From NCBI GenBank assembly GCA_012974475.1, contig JAAXQD010000080.1, positions 1 to 19,153 on the forward strand: 19,153 bases of DNA. The letters are read 5' to 3'. The position numbers and the translations under genes were made by a program. Origin of the DNA: Desulfobacterales bacterium (GTDB lineage Bacteria > Desulfobacterota > Desulfobacteria > Desulfobacterales > UBA11574). The notes beneath the pieces are model-generated. The model searched no databases, was not told the DNA's origin, and saw nothing but the letters and a program-made list of their open reading frames with translations. This document shows positions 6,771 through 13,896 of this stretch, in pieces (within the stretch, counting starts at the first letter, position 1; every line of letters begins with the position of its first letter).

Positions 6771-7157
6771 TTAAACTCTGCGTCGTTTGGGTGGTCGACA
6801 ACCATTATGCGGTATGGGTGTAACATCTTTAATCACTGAAATATTTAACCCTGTAGCCTGAAGAGATCGAAGCGCGGACTCCCGACCTGCGCCAGGGCCC
6901 TTGACATAAACTTCAACATTTCTCATCCCGTGCTCCATGGCTTTCTTTACGGCATCTTCCGCTGCAAGTTGAGCGGCAAACGGTGTGCTCTTGCGCGATC
7001 CCTTAAAGCCCTGAACCCCTGCGCTTGACCAGGATACCACGTTACCGGCAGGGTCGGTAATGGTAACGATGGTATTGTTAAACGTTGATTGAATATGTAC
7101 GACCCCGCTGGATATATTCTTTTTTTCTTTCTTTTTTGTACGGATTTTTTTCGCCAT
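6771..7157 (-). CDS. rpsK: 30S ribosomal protein S11
   Basis: S11 lies on the small-subunit platform, near the E site and the Shine-Dalgarno helix. The 128 residues are diagnostic: the basic start MAKKIRTKKKEKKNISSGVVHIQSTFNNTIVTITD (shown in part), the core NVVSWSSAGVQGFKGSRKSTPFAAQ, the KGPGAGRESALRSLQ loop, and the usual end DVTPIPHNGCRPPKRRRV. Each stretch is near-invariant in the family. The ATG follows CAGGAG by about 9 bases. It sits between rpsM and rpsD as in most bacterial alpha operons. Confidence 0.97.
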   Translation of the reverse strand: MAKKIRTKKKEKKNISSGVVHIQSTFNNTIVTITDPAGNVVSWSSAGVQGFKGSRKSTPFAAQLAAEDAVKKAMEHGMRNVEVYVKGPGAGRESALRSLQATGLNISVIKDVTPIPHNGCRPPKRRRV

Positions 7158-7178
7158 GAATTATGCTCCTGCCTAAAA

Positions 7179-7228
7179 GTTCGTTATTCGTTTTTCATTC
7201 ATCGCACCTCAAATATCGAACAACGAAC
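7179..7228 (-). repeat. 12-bp inverted repeat between rpsM and rpsK
   Basis: In the transcript GTTCGTTGTTCG pairs with CGAATAACGAAC (7217-7228 with 7179-7190) over 12 positions with one G-U pair, around a 26-base loop. There is no U run, so it is not an intrinsic terminator. The arms are built of TTCG/CGAA words. It could stabilise the message or be a decayed copy of an intergenic repeat family. Confidence 0.5.
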
Positions 7229-7235
7229 GAATATC

Positions 7236-7622
7236 CTATTTACTTTTTCGAACGCCACCTTTCTTTTTAACTGCAGATCTTTTGGGTCCCTTTCGCGTTC
7301 GTGCATTGGTACTTGTCCGCTGTCCACGCACAGGAAGTGACTTTCGATGGCGAAGCCCACGGTAAGATCCGAGATCCATCAACCTTTTAATATTCATGGA
7401 AACTTCAGTACGAAGTTCACCTTCAACTTTATATTCGCTGTCGATCACCTTGCGAATACTATTGACCTCAGTCTCAGACAAATCATCTGTATTTGTATTC
7501 GGATCCATATCGAGTTTTTGGAGTATACGCCTTGATATGGTAGGACCGATGCCATAAATATATGTCAGTCCTACCTCGATCCGTTTCCGTCTCGGCAAAT
7601 CCACTCCCGCGATTCTTGCCAA
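7236..7622 (-). CDS. rpsM: 30S ribosomal protein S13 (TTG start)
   Basis: S13 sits in the small-subunit head, forms the intersubunit bridges B1a and B1b and contacts P-site tRNA through its basic tail. The 128 residues include MARIAGVDLPRRKRIEVGLTYIYGIG at the N-terminus, the helical MDLGSYRGLRHRKSLPVRGQRT block (about 86-107) and a lysine-rich C-terminus. The start is TTG at 7622, with GGAGG 7 bases upstream, a strong ribosome site that settles the start. It lies 14 bp after rpmJ and 78 bp before rpsK, the usual head of an alpha operon. Confidence 0.97.
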   Translation of the reverse strand: MARIAGVDLPRRKRIEVGLTYIYGIGPTISRRILQKLDMDPNTNTDDLSETEVNSIRKVIDSEYKVEGELRTEVSMNIKRLMDLGSYRGLRHRKSLPVRGQRTSTNARTRKGPKRSAVKKKGGVRKSK

Positions 7623-7636
7623 TGCTAATCCTCCTT

Positions 7637-7750
7637 TTATCCTTGTCTCTGTTTGTGGCGTTTATTCTCGCAGATGACTCTGACAACTCCTTTTCTGCGG
7701 ACGATTTTACACTTGGCACACACTTTCTTAACCGATGCCCTTACTTTCAT
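7637..7750 (-). CDS. rpmJ: 50S ribosomal protein L36 (zinc-binding)
   Basis: This is a 37-codon gene, easy to miss. The protein starts MKVRASVKKVCAKCKIVRRKG and ends with KRHKQRQG. Cys11, Cys14, Cys27 and His32 form the C-x2-C-x12-C-x4-H zinc ribbon of the metal-binding L36 type. L36 packs against 23S rRNA in the large subunit. Because this copy needs zinc, organisms often carry a second, cysteine-free copy elsewhere, which cannot be judged here. AAGGAG lies about 8 bases before the ATG at 7750. The gene lies between infA and rpsM, its standard position. Confidence 0.96.
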   Translation of the reverse strand: MKVRASVKKVCAKCKIVRRKGVVRVICENKRHKQRQG

Positions 7751-7783
7751 TCACATTTCTCCTTCACCAAGGTAGTAGACAAT

Positions 7784-7837
7784 GGGCGATGGTTACTGTG
7801 TATCGAGTTCAAACCAATACCGATACACCTATCGTCC
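7784..7837 (-). repeat. Imperfect hairpin between infA and rpmJ
   Basis: GTGTATCG (7798-7805) pairs with CGATACAC (7821-7828). Outside a 7/2-base internal loop, GGGCGAT (7784-7790) pairs with ATCGTCC (7831-7837). It fills much of the 103-bp gap upstream of rpmJ and is not followed by a U run. It may be a structured translational leader or simple message structure. No ligand or protein site is recognised. Confidence 0.4.
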
Positions 7838-7853
7838 ACCATTAATCACCACC

Positions 7854-8072
7854 TTATTTCGATCTGTATGTTATTCTTCCACGAGACAGATCATATGGAG
7901 AGAGTTCAACTGTAACTCTATCTCCTGGCAGAATCTTAATAAAATGCATGCGCATCTTTCCGGAAATATGCGCAAGTACCTGATGCTTATTTTCCAATTC
8001 CACTTTGAACATTGCATTGGGTAATGTTTCGAGCACTATACCTTCAACCTTAATCGCTTCTTCTTTTGGCAT
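7854..8072 (-). CDS. infA: Translation initiation factor IF-1
   Basis: IF-1 binds the ribosomal A site during initiation together with IF-2 and IF-3. The 72 residues form a single S1-like OB-fold domain with the expected sequence: MPKEEAIKVEGIVLETLPNA, FKVELENKHQVLAHISGKMR, the IKILPGDRVTVELSPYDLSRGRI stretch and TYRSK at the end. Length and ends match the family exactly. A GGGGGAAG ribosome site precedes the ATG. It lies 32 bp after secY. No adk or map intervenes, although one or both stand here in many bacteria. Confidence 0.97.
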   Translation of the reverse strand: MPKEEAIKVEGIVLETLPNAMFKVELENKHQVLAHISGKMRMHFIKILPGDRVTVELSPYDLSRGRITYRSK

Positions 8073-8104
8073 ATCTTCCCCCGACGCCTGTTTGCTCAGG
8101 ATTA

Positions 8105-9421
8105 TTAGAATCTTCCTTTCGTTTTAGCCCCGCCTTTCTTCAAAAATCCTTCGTAGTGACGGGTCAGCATGTGAGATTCTATTTGCTGAATGGTATCGAT
8201 AGCAACCCCAACCACGATTAAAAGTGCAGTACCGCCAAAATAAAAAGGAACATTAAATTTTGTCATCAGAATAGATGGAAGTACGCATACTGCTGAAACA
8301 TATATGGCACCACCTAAAGTAATACGGGTAAGAACCCGGTCTATATAGTCTGCCGTACGTTTGCCCGGACGGATACCTGGAATATATCCGCCTTGTTTTT
8401 TCATATTGTCTGCAACATCCACCGGATTAAAAGTTACGGCAGTATAAAAATAACAGAAGAAGAATATAAAGCCGACATATAAAGCTTCATATACGATATT
8501 ACCCGGCCTCATGGCCGATGCAATGTTCTGTATCCACGGAATCGCTATAAAACTGGCCAACGTTGCCGGAAACATGATGATTGATGAAGCGAATATCGGT
8601 GGTATCACGCCGGATGTATTGACCTTTAACGGCAAATGGGTGCTCTGGCCGCCATACATTTTGCGGCCGACAACCCTTTTGGCATATTGAACGGTTATGC
8701 GCCGCTGACCCGTTTCCATATATATGATAAAGGCCACAACAAGTACCATCATAACAACTAAAACGATGATGATGAACAGCCCCATTTCACCGGTTGAAAG
8801 TAAACGGAATGTATTTCCGACTGCAGCCGGCATCCGAGCAACAATACCTGCGAATATAATCAGGGAAATACCGTTGCCGATTCCGCGTTCGGTTATCTGT
8901 TCACCCAGCCACATAATAAACGCCGTCCCCGCCGTCAGGGTCATCACAGTCATGAGCCTGAATCCCCAGCCGGGATCTATAACCACTGCCGCACCGCCGG
9001 GAGACATCATTTTCTCAAGACCGATACTAATACCGAACCCCTGGATTACACTGAGCAAAATCGTACCGTACCGTGTATACTGCGTAATCTTTTTACGCCC
9101 CTGCTCGCCTTCCTTTGACAAACGCTCAAGATGGGGTATGGTCACGGTCAGAAGTTGAAGAATAATCGATGCACTGATATAGGGCATAATCCCGAGCGCA
9201 AAAACAGAAAGCCTCTCTAAAGCGCCGCCCGAAAACATATCAAAAAGACCGAGCAGCGTCCCTTTTACCCGGGCAAAAAATGAGGCCAGTGCCACAGTGT
9301 CTATGCCCGGAGTCGGAACATGCACACCGATACGATAGACGATAAGTAGCGCTAACGTATATATAATCCTTTTTTTGAGCTCAGGTATTTTGAATATATT
9401 GCCGAACCCACCGCCAAGCAT
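8105..9421 (-). CDS. secY: Protein translocase subunit SecY
   Basis: SecY is the channel of the Sec translocon in the inner membrane, working with SecE, SecG and the SecA motor. The 438 residues have ten membrane segments. Conserved stretches are the early VYRIGVHVPTPGID, the plug-region FDMFSGGALERLSVFALGIMPYISASI (in part), the LSKEGEQGRKKI loop, the cytosolic RRITVQYAKR and LPLKVNTSGVIPPIFA motifs, and GYIPGIRPGKRT near 350. Its ATG begins one base after the rplO stop (TAATATG), so translation is probably coupled, with GAGG about 9 bases upstream. Its position after rplO is the standard end of the spc block. Confidence 0.97.
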   Translation of the reverse strand: MLGGGFGNIFKIPELKKRIIYTLALLIVYRIGVHVPTPGIDTVALASFFARVKGTLLGLFDMFSGGALERLSVFALGIMPYISASIILQLLTVTIPHLERLSKEGEQGRKKITQYTRYGTILLSVIQGFGISIGLEKMMSPGGAAVVIDPGWGFRLMTVMTLTAGTAFIMWLGEQITERGIGNGISLIIFAGIVARMPAAVGNTFRLLSTGEMGLFIIIVLVVMMVLVVAFIIYMETGQRRITVQYAKRVVGRKMYGGQSTHLPLKVNTSGVIPPIFASSIIMFPATLASFIAIPWIQNIASAMRPGNIVYEALYVGFIFFFCYFYTAVTFNPVDVADNMKKQGGYIPGIRPGKRTADYIDRVLTRITLGGAIYVSAVCVLPSILMTKFNVPFYFGGTALLIVVGVAIDTIQQIESHMLTRHYEGFLKKGGAKTKGRF

Positions 9422-9422
9422 A

Positions 9423-9863
9423 TTATAGAACCTCTATATTTCCGCCAGCAGCGATTATTTTTTCCCTGGCGCTTTTACTGACTCCGTTCACTTTAATTGT
9501 GATCGGGATTTTGATCTCTCCGTGTCCAAGAAGTTTAATGCCGTCCCTTGGACCTTTAACGAGACCGGCCCGAACAAGTTCAGCCTCATCCACAGTGCTG
9601 CCGCTTTCAAATATTGAAAGGTCACGAATATTAATTGCAGATATTTTCTTTTTAAAAATATTGGTAAAACCCCGTTTGGGCAGTCGGCGATGAATCGGCA
9701 TTTGTCCGCCTTCAAAGCCGGGTCTCACGCCGCCGCCGCTTCGGCTATTGTGCCCCTTTGAACCCCTGCCAGCTGTTTTCCCGCTACCTGAACCTACCCC
9801 ACGTCCCACACGTTTTCTCGCCTTGCGTGATCCGTCAGGTGGTGACAATTCACTTAGCTTCAT
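9423..9863 (-). CDS. rplO: 50S ribosomal protein L15
   Basis: L15 is a late-assembly large-subunit protein with a long glycine- and arginine-rich N-terminal arm threading into 23S rRNA. The 146 residues show MKLSELSPPDGSRKARKRVG, the Gly-rich GSGSGKTAGRGSKGHNSRSG arm, GGQMPIHRRLPKRGF and the C-terminal ATREKI-like AREKIIAAGGNIEV. Length is normal. Its ATG lies 14 bases inside rpmD in another frame, with GAGGAAAAG upstream, and its stop is one base from the secY start. Confidence 0.97.
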   Translation of the reverse strand: MKLSELSPPDGSRKARKRVGRGVGSGSGKTAGRGSKGHNSRSGGGVRPGFEGGQMPIHRRLPKRGFTNIFKKKISAINIRDLSIFESGSTVDEAELVRAGLVKGPRDGIKLLGHGEIKIPITIKVNGVSKSAREKIIAAGGNIEVL

Positions 9864-10047
9864 CTATCTTTTCCTCAACTTTCACCAGATGTGATACCGT
9901 GTTGACCATCCCTCGAGTTGAAGGCGTATCTTTAAGTTCAACGGTTCTGTTAAGTTTTGTCAGTCCCATACCCCGCAATACTCTCCGATGCTTTTCAGGC
10001 CTTCCAATCATGCTTTTAACAAGCGTTACCCTTAATACTCCACTCAT
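9850..10047 (-). CDS. rpmD: 50S ribosomal protein L30
   Basis: L30 is a small large-subunit protein with a two-helix, three-strand fold. This 65-residue protein has the family pattern: LRVTLVKSMIGRPEKHRRVLRGMGLTKLNRTV in part, then KDTPSTRGMVNTVSHLVKVEE. The invariant G-RG-GL and P--RGM--V motifs are present. It is slightly longer than the usual 58-60 residues because of the acidic C-terminal tail, which overlaps the rplO start by 14 bases. The ribosome site AAGGGATG precedes the ATG. A 96-bp spacer separates it from rpsE. Confidence 0.94.
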   Translation of the reverse strand: MSGVLRVTLVKSMIGRPEKHRRVLRGMGLTKLNRTVELKDTPSTRGMVNTVSHLVKVEEKIDEAK

Positions 10048-10143
10048 TTATCATCCCTTATGGTTTAACTATAGCCGATGACCGAAGATACCCCTGTATT
10101 ATTGCATTTCTAATCATCATTGGTCATTCTTAAATCTTTAATT

Positions 10144-10638
10144 CTAAAGGTCTTCCACCCCGATACCGCGTCTTGCAGCCACCTGTTCGCGACTCTGCAA
10201 TTGACAGAGTCCTTCAATGGTTGCCTTAACCACATTGTGAGGATTATGTGAACCCATACACTTTGTAAGAATATTCTGGATTCCCGCTGCTTCAAGCACC
10301 GCTCGAACAGCGCCGCCTGCAATAAGACCGGTTCCTTGGGAAGCAGGTTTTAACAAAACACGTCCGGCACCGTACTTTCCGATAACCACATAAGGTATTG
10401 TACCGTCGATTAAGGGGAATTTCACCATATTTTTCTTAGCTTTTTCTATACCTTTACGGATCGCTTCGGGCACCTCTCCGGCTTTTCCAAGCCCTTGGCC
10501 GACTCGCCCTTCGCCATCACCAACCACCACGATTGCACTAAAGCTGAAACGGCGTCCGCCTTTGACAACTTTTGCAACCCGGTTAATGTAAACGACCTTA
10601 TCGATTAATTGATTTTCGCCTTTATCCTGTTTGAACAA
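10144..10638 (-). CDS. rpsE: 30S ribosomal protein S5 (TTG start)
   Basis: S5 lines the mRNA entry tunnel and affects decoding accuracy. The 164 residues show the dsRNA-binding-type N-terminal domain with VVYINRVAKVVKGGRRFSFSA, VVVGDGEGRVGQGLGKAGEVPEAI in part, and the C-terminal domain ending in ARRGIGVEDL. Glycines of the loop where spectinomycin resistance arises (VKGGRRF) look wild type. The start is TTG at 10638, with GGAGG about 8 bases upstream and no nearby ATG that preserves the N-terminus. It is flanked by spacers of 105 bp (toward rplR) and 96 bp (toward rpmD), unusually open for this block. Confidence 0.96.
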   Translation of the reverse strand: MFKQDKGENQLIDKVVYINRVAKVVKGGRRFSFSAIVVVGDGEGRVGQGLGKAGEVPEAIRKGIEKAKKNMVKFPLIDGTIPYVVIGKYGAGRVLLKPASQGTGLIAGGAVRAVLEAAGIQNILTKCMGSHNPHNVVKATIEGLCQLQSREQVAARRGIGVEDL

Positions 10639-10743
10639 AAATCTGCCTCCTTCACGGTGAATGACTCAAATTAAGATTTTACCCTGTCACAATAAGTTAC
10701 TTAGTCTTTGTGAGCTGCAATTAAATATTAATAGCCAGCTCCC

Positions 10744-11112
10744 TTAAAAATCCAATCCTGCCTCACGTGCACCCTCAGAAACAGCCTTAACCCGTCCGTG
10801 ATATAAAAAACCATTTCGGTCAAAAACAACTTGACGTATACCCTTTTGTACCGCCCTTTCTCCCAAGAGTTTCCCAACAAAACCTGCCGCAGCAATTTTG
10901 TTTTCAAATACAGGCTGTTCCTTTACGGATTTATCCATACTTGACGCTGCCACCAGAGTTTGTCCACGGGAGTCATCAATGACCTGGGCATAAATGTGTT
11001 TTGCGCTTCGGAAAACACTCAGTCTCGGCCGTTCCTGTGTGCCGACAAGATTCTTTCTGATTCTCTTTTTTCGCTTTAAACGTGCTCTTTTTTTTGGATT
11101 CAAAGATCCCAT
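10744..11112 (-). CDS. rplR: 50S ribosomal protein L18
   Basis: L18 binds 5S rRNA and helps dock it on the large subunit. This 122-residue protein matches the family in length and sequence: the basic KKRARLKRKKRIRKNLVGTQERPRL (in part), VFRSAKHIYAQVIDD, an AAAGFVGKLLGERA helix, and the end VVFDRNGFLYHGRVKAVSEGAREAGLDF, of which FDRNG...HGRV and AREAGL are diagnostic. The ATG follows rplF closely (5 bp after its stop), so translational coupling is likely. The ribosome site is weak (AAGG). Confidence 0.96.
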   Translation of the reverse strand: MGSLNPKKRARLKRKKRIRKNLVGTQERPRLSVFRSAKHIYAQVIDDSRGQTLVAASSMDKSVKEQPVFENKIAAAGFVGKLLGERAVQKGIRQVVFDRNGFLYHGRVKAVSEGAREAGLDF

Positions 11113-11117
11113 ATTCT

Positions 11118-11669
11118 TTAACCTTCTGCTGCTTTAGTTCCGGCCTTTCCGGCTTTCCGCTGAATATACTCTTCGGCATATTTTATTCCCTTACCCTTAT
11201 AGCATTCGGGAGGCCTCAATCGCCGAATAGATGCCGCAGTTTGACCCAGCAGCTCTTTATCGATACCAGTAAGTCTAATAACATTTTTTTTGTCAACGGA
11301 TGCTGAGATACCTTCGGGAAGATCGAATTTAATCGGATGTGAGTATCCGAGATTAAATTCGATAACATTGCCACTCAGTGTGGCCCGATAGCCGATGCCG
11401 TGTATTTCCAGTACCCTTTCAAATCCTTGGTTCACACCAACAACCATGTTGGCCACCAGACTTCGGGTCAGCCCGCGAAAAGCCTGAGTGGTCCTGTCAT
11501 CATTAACGGTGATCACACGGATCATCCCGTCTTCTATTTTTAGATCCACTGCGGGATGGACGGTTCTTTCAAGGGTGCCCTTTTCGCCCTGGACAGTAAT
11601 TACTCTGTCTTTATAGGTGATCTTCGTCTTCTCAGGTATGGGTATGGGTGTTTTACCTACTCTGGACAT
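11118..11669 (-). CDS. rplF: 50S ribosomal protein L6
   Basis: L6 sits near the factor-binding site and supports the sarcin-ricin loop region. The 183 residues form the usual two similar domains. Diagnostic stretches are MSRVGKTPIPIPEKTKITYKD, TRSLVANMVVGVNQGFERVLEI, GYRATLSGNVIEFNLGYSHPI and the C-terminal LRPPECYKGKGIKYAEEYIQRKAGKAG, including PEPYKGKGI-type sequence with Cys in place of the common Pro-Tyr partner residue. Length is typical. It starts 13 bp after rpsH and ends 5 bp before rplR, in standard spc order. Confidence 0.97.
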   Translation of the reverse strand: MSRVGKTPIPIPEKTKITYKDRVITVQGEKGTLERTVHPAVDLKIEDGMIRVITVNDDRTTQAFRGLTRSLVANMVVGVNQGFERVLEIHGIGYRATLSGNVIEFNLGYSHPIKFDLPEGISASVDKKNVIRLTGIDKELLGQTAASIRRLRPPECYKGKGIKYAEEYIQRKAGKAGTKAAEG

Positions 11670-11682
11670 TCATCACTCCTTT

Positions 11683-12081
11683 TTACCAAATATTGCAGAG
11701 GATCTCTCCCCCTACATTTAAGGCCCTAGCTTTTTTATCCGTCATTATCCCTTTTGATGTCGATAAAATAGCAACCCCCGTACCGCTCAGAACCGGTTTT
11801 ATACCCTTGCTTTTGGCATAAAAACGTCGACTCGGTTTACTAACACGGCTAAGACCAAAAATCGCGTGGATGTCTCTCTCGTCATACTTAAGATAAATAC
11901 GCAATATGCCCTGCTTCTTATCTTTGATGAATTTATAATTTCTGATGAACCCTTCATCTTTTAATACTCTGGCCAATTCAATTTTTATTTTTGACCCTGG
12001 AATATCGACGCTGTTGAATTTTGCCTTTCCTGCGTTCCGAATTCGGGTCAGCAGGTCCGCAATTGGATCACTCATTGCCAT
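11683..12081 (-). CDS. rpsH: 30S ribosomal protein S8
   Basis: S8 binds the central domain of 16S rRNA. In enterobacteria it is also the repressor of the spc operon through a site in the rplX-rplE message. That control is not demonstrated here. The 132 residues include SDPIADLLTRIRNAGKAKF, ILRIYLKYDERD, a SKPSRRFYAKSKGIKPV stretch and the end GVAILSTSKGIMTDKKARALNVGGEILCNIW, all characteristic. Two ATGs lie two codons apart. The first (12081) is preferred because GGAG lies 6 bases upstream. An 82-bp spacer precedes it. Confidence 0.97.
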   Translation of the reverse strand: MAMSDPIADLLTRIRNAGKAKFNSVDIPGSKIKIELARVLKDEGFIRNYKFIKDKKQGILRIYLKYDERDIHAIFGLSRVSKPSRRFYAKSKGIKPVLSGTGVAILSTSKGIMTDKKARALNVGGEILCNIW

Positions 12082-12163
12082 AGTCTTCTCCGCTATTAAA
12101 TTAACGCTTTAAAATTTTCTTGCAACTTATTGATACAGATGGTTTTGATATCAACCCGATCGA

Positions 12164-12349
12164 TTACCAGCTGGATTTCGTGACACCGGGAAGCTTACCT
12201 TGGGAAGCAAGATTCCGGAAACAAATACGACAAATTCCAAATTTCCTTAAAAATCCTCTGGGCCTCCCGCAAATAGGACAGCGGTTGTATTGTCTCACCT
12301 TGAACTTGGGTTTTCGCATTGCTTTAATTCTAAGTGATTTTTTTGCCAA
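12164..12349 (-). CDS. rpsN: 30S ribosomal protein S14, type Z (zinc-binding; TTG start)
   Basis: S14 is a late-assembly protein of the small-subunit head. At 61 residues it is the short zinc form (often named rpsZ or rpsN1), with Cys24, Cys27, Cys40 and Cys43 in CPICGRPRGFLRKFGICRIC and the conserved end LASQGKLPGVTKSSW. The long cysteine-free form has about 100 residues. The start is TTG at 12349, preceded by GGGGAGG at good spacing. The leader carries TCAATCTTCAA just before the ribosome site, as in rpsD. It lies between rplE and rpsH. Confidence 0.96.
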   Translation of the reverse strand: MAKKSLRIKAMRKPKFKVRQYNRCPICGRPRGFLRKFGICRICFRNLASQGKLPGVTKSSW

Positions 12350-12435
12350 ATCTTCCTCCCCTTAAGTTGAAGATTGAACGCTTGTCATAGCTTCAACCTT
12401 CCTACACACATCCTTTATTCTTCATTTTTCATTTT

Positions 12436-12975
12436 TTAATTATGAAACGGCATGCCCAATAGTCGCAGGAGTTCTTTTCCTTCTTCATCGGTCTTTGCGG
12501 TCGTAACGACGGCTATGTTAAGACCTTTAATTCTATCTATTTTATCGAAATCGATTTCAGGAAATATAATCTGCTCTTTAATCCCAAGGCTATAATTTCC
12601 GTGACCATCAAGGGCTTTCCCCGATAGACCTCTAAAGTCACGAACACGGGGCAATGCGATGTTTACCAGTTTATAAAAAAAATCATACATGCGGTTGCGT
12701 CGAAGGGTCACCATGCACCCTATGGGCATTCCTTCCCTCAGCTTAAACACTGCGATGGATTTCTTGGCACGGGTAATCACCGGGTGCTGGCCTGCGATTG
12801 TTTTTAGCTCCTCTGCTGCTGAATCAAGGAGTTTGATATTATGAATCGCTTCGCCAAGCCCCATATTCAATACCACCTTGTCAAGTTTCGGAACCTGCAT
12901 GATGTTTTTGTACTTAAAGGTTTCGAAGAGTCCGGGGACAACTTCTTTTTGATAATATTCTTTTAACTGTGACAT
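12436..12975 (-). CDS. rplE: 50S ribosomal protein L5
   Basis: L5 binds 5S rRNA with L18 and forms bridge B1b to S13 at the central protuberance. The 179 residues match the family length. Visible signatures are LKEYYQKEVVPGLFETFKYKN, VPKLDKVVLNMGLGEA, AGQHPVITRAKKSIAVFKLREGMPIG (in part), RVRDFRGLSGKALDGHGNYSLGI in part, and the end NIAVVTTAKTDEEGKELLRLLGMPF. The ATG has GGAGG about 7 bases upstream. It follows rplX by 22 bp and is followed by an 86-bp AT-rich spacer. Confidence 0.97.
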   Translation of the reverse strand: MSQLKEYYQKEVVPGLFETFKYKNIMQVPKLDKVVLNMGLGEAIHNIKLLDSAAEELKTIAGQHPVITRAKKSIAVFKLREGMPIGCMVTLRRNRMYDFFYKLVNIALPRVRDFRGLSGKALDGHGNYSLGIKEQIIFPEIDFDKIDRIKGLNIAVVTTAKTDEEGKELLRLLGMPFHN

Positions 12976-12997
12976 TCAATTCCTCCGGCAAGCGATC

Positions 12998-13327
12998 CTA
13001 AGAATCTATGATCTCATTGCATTTCCTGCAGACACGAATTTTTTTTCCATCCTCAAGACGTTTCATTTTTATACGAACGGGGGTAACGCACTTATTACAC
13101 AGCAACATAACGTTGGACCAATGAATTGGAGCCTCGCTCTCAATAATTCCGCCTTGTCTGTTCTTTGCACTGGGCCTGGAGTGTTTTTTTGCCATGTTGA
13201 TATTTTCAACAATAATTCGGCTGTTCTTTCTTTTTATACCCAGAACTTTACCGACTTTACCTTTATCTTTACCGGCAGTAATTTTGACTTTGTCGTCTTT
13301 CTTTAGGTGACATCTATTATTTAACAT
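12998..13327 (-). CDS. rplX: 50S ribosomal protein L24 with zinc-ribbon-like tail
   Basis: L24 is an assembly-initiator protein for the large subunit. The 109 residues show the KOW domain near the N-terminus, KKDDKVKITAGKDKGKVGKVLGI, and KNRQGGIIESEAPIHWSNV in the middle. The C-terminus carries two CxxC pairs, CNKC (77-80) and CRKC (about 100-103), linked by a KRLEDGKKIRV strand. This zinc-ribbon-like arrangement is seen in many but not all bacterial L24 proteins. Metal binding is inferred. GGAGAG lies 7 bases before the ATG. It is followed closely by rplE. Confidence 0.96.
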   Translation of the reverse strand: MLNNRCHLKKDDKVKITAGKDKGKVGKVLGIKRKNSRIIVENINMAKKHSRPSAKNRQGGIIESEAPIHWSNVMLLCNKCVTPVRIKMKRLEDGKKIRVCRKCNEIIDS

Positions 13328-13361
13328 GAATCAACTCTCCACACACTGTAAAATCGCCGGA

Positions 13362-13730
13362 CTATAACACCTCTGGAGCCAACGATATAATTTTCATAAA
13401 TCTTTTGGCTCGAAGTTCTCTGGCCACCGGACCAAATATGCGGGTCCCGATAGGTTCCCTGTTTTGTGTGATTAAAACCGCTGAATTATCATCGAATCGT
13501 ATGAAGGATCCATCCGGTCTTCGGATTTCCTTTTTCGTCCGAACCACAACAGCCTTGAGTATATCACCTTTTTTGACCTTGGTATTCGGAATCGCTTCTT
13601 TAACAGATACGACGATGATGTCGCCAATACTTGCATATCGCCTTCGGGAACCGCCAAGAACTTTAATGCAATACAGCACCTTGGCGCCTGAATTGTCTGC
13701 CACGGTTAATCGTGTCTCCGCCTGAATCAT
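13362..13730 (-). CDS. rplN: 50S ribosomal protein L14
   Basis: L14 lies at the subunit interface, contacts 16S rRNA helix 14 and is the docking site of the silencing factor RsfS. The 122-residue sequence is typical from end to end: MIQAETRLTVADNSGAKVLYC, VKEAIPNTKVKKGDILKAVVVRTKKEIRR (in part), FDDNSAVLI and RIFGPVARELRAKRFMKIISLAPEVL in part. Length equals the common value. In enterobacteria it heads the spc operon. Here a 166-bp gap with a promoter-like site lies upstream, consistent with the same boundary. Confidence 0.97.
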   Translation of the reverse strand: MIQAETRLTVADNSGAKVLYCIKVLGGSRRRYASIGDIIVVSVKEAIPNTKVKKGDILKAVVVRTKKEIRRPDGSFIRFDDNSAVLITQNREPIGTRIFGPVARELRAKRFMKIISLAPEVL

Positions 13731-13896
13731 CTTTCTAACTTCCCTTGTATATGATGACGTCCGAAATAAATCGGATCCCTCATGTCTTCGGTTTTAAAGG
13801 TCTATTTTAAATATGTTTAACAGACGCTGATATTAGAACCGAAAGTAAACCATTGGCAAAAAGCTGATTTTCCGGCCTTTTGCCGTATGATAACAA
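13731..13896 (-). other. Structured leader between rpsQ and rplN (S10/spc boundary)
   Basis: This 166-bp gap is the widest in the cluster and falls where the S10 operon ends and the spc operon begins in Escherichia coli. It holds several inverted repeats: GGCAAAA (13855-13861) with TTTTGCC (13878-13884), TTCGGTT (13787-13793) with AACCGAA (13837-13843), and CCGA with TCGG (13761-13774). A promoter-like site overlaps the second pair. No U-run terminator is visible for the upstream genes, so read-through with an added internal promoter is the simplest view. Confidence 0.45.
13830..13859 (-). promoter_or_regulatory. Candidate internal sigma-70 promoter for the spc block
   Basis: On the minus strand TTGCCA (13859-13854) is followed after 18 bases by TAATAT (13835-13830). 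This is five of six to the -35 consensus and four of six to the -10 at acceptable spacing. Transcription would begin around 13822, giving a leader of roughly 90 bases to the rplN ATG. The position at the expected spc boundary supports it. The sequence match alone is modest. Confidence 0.38.
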
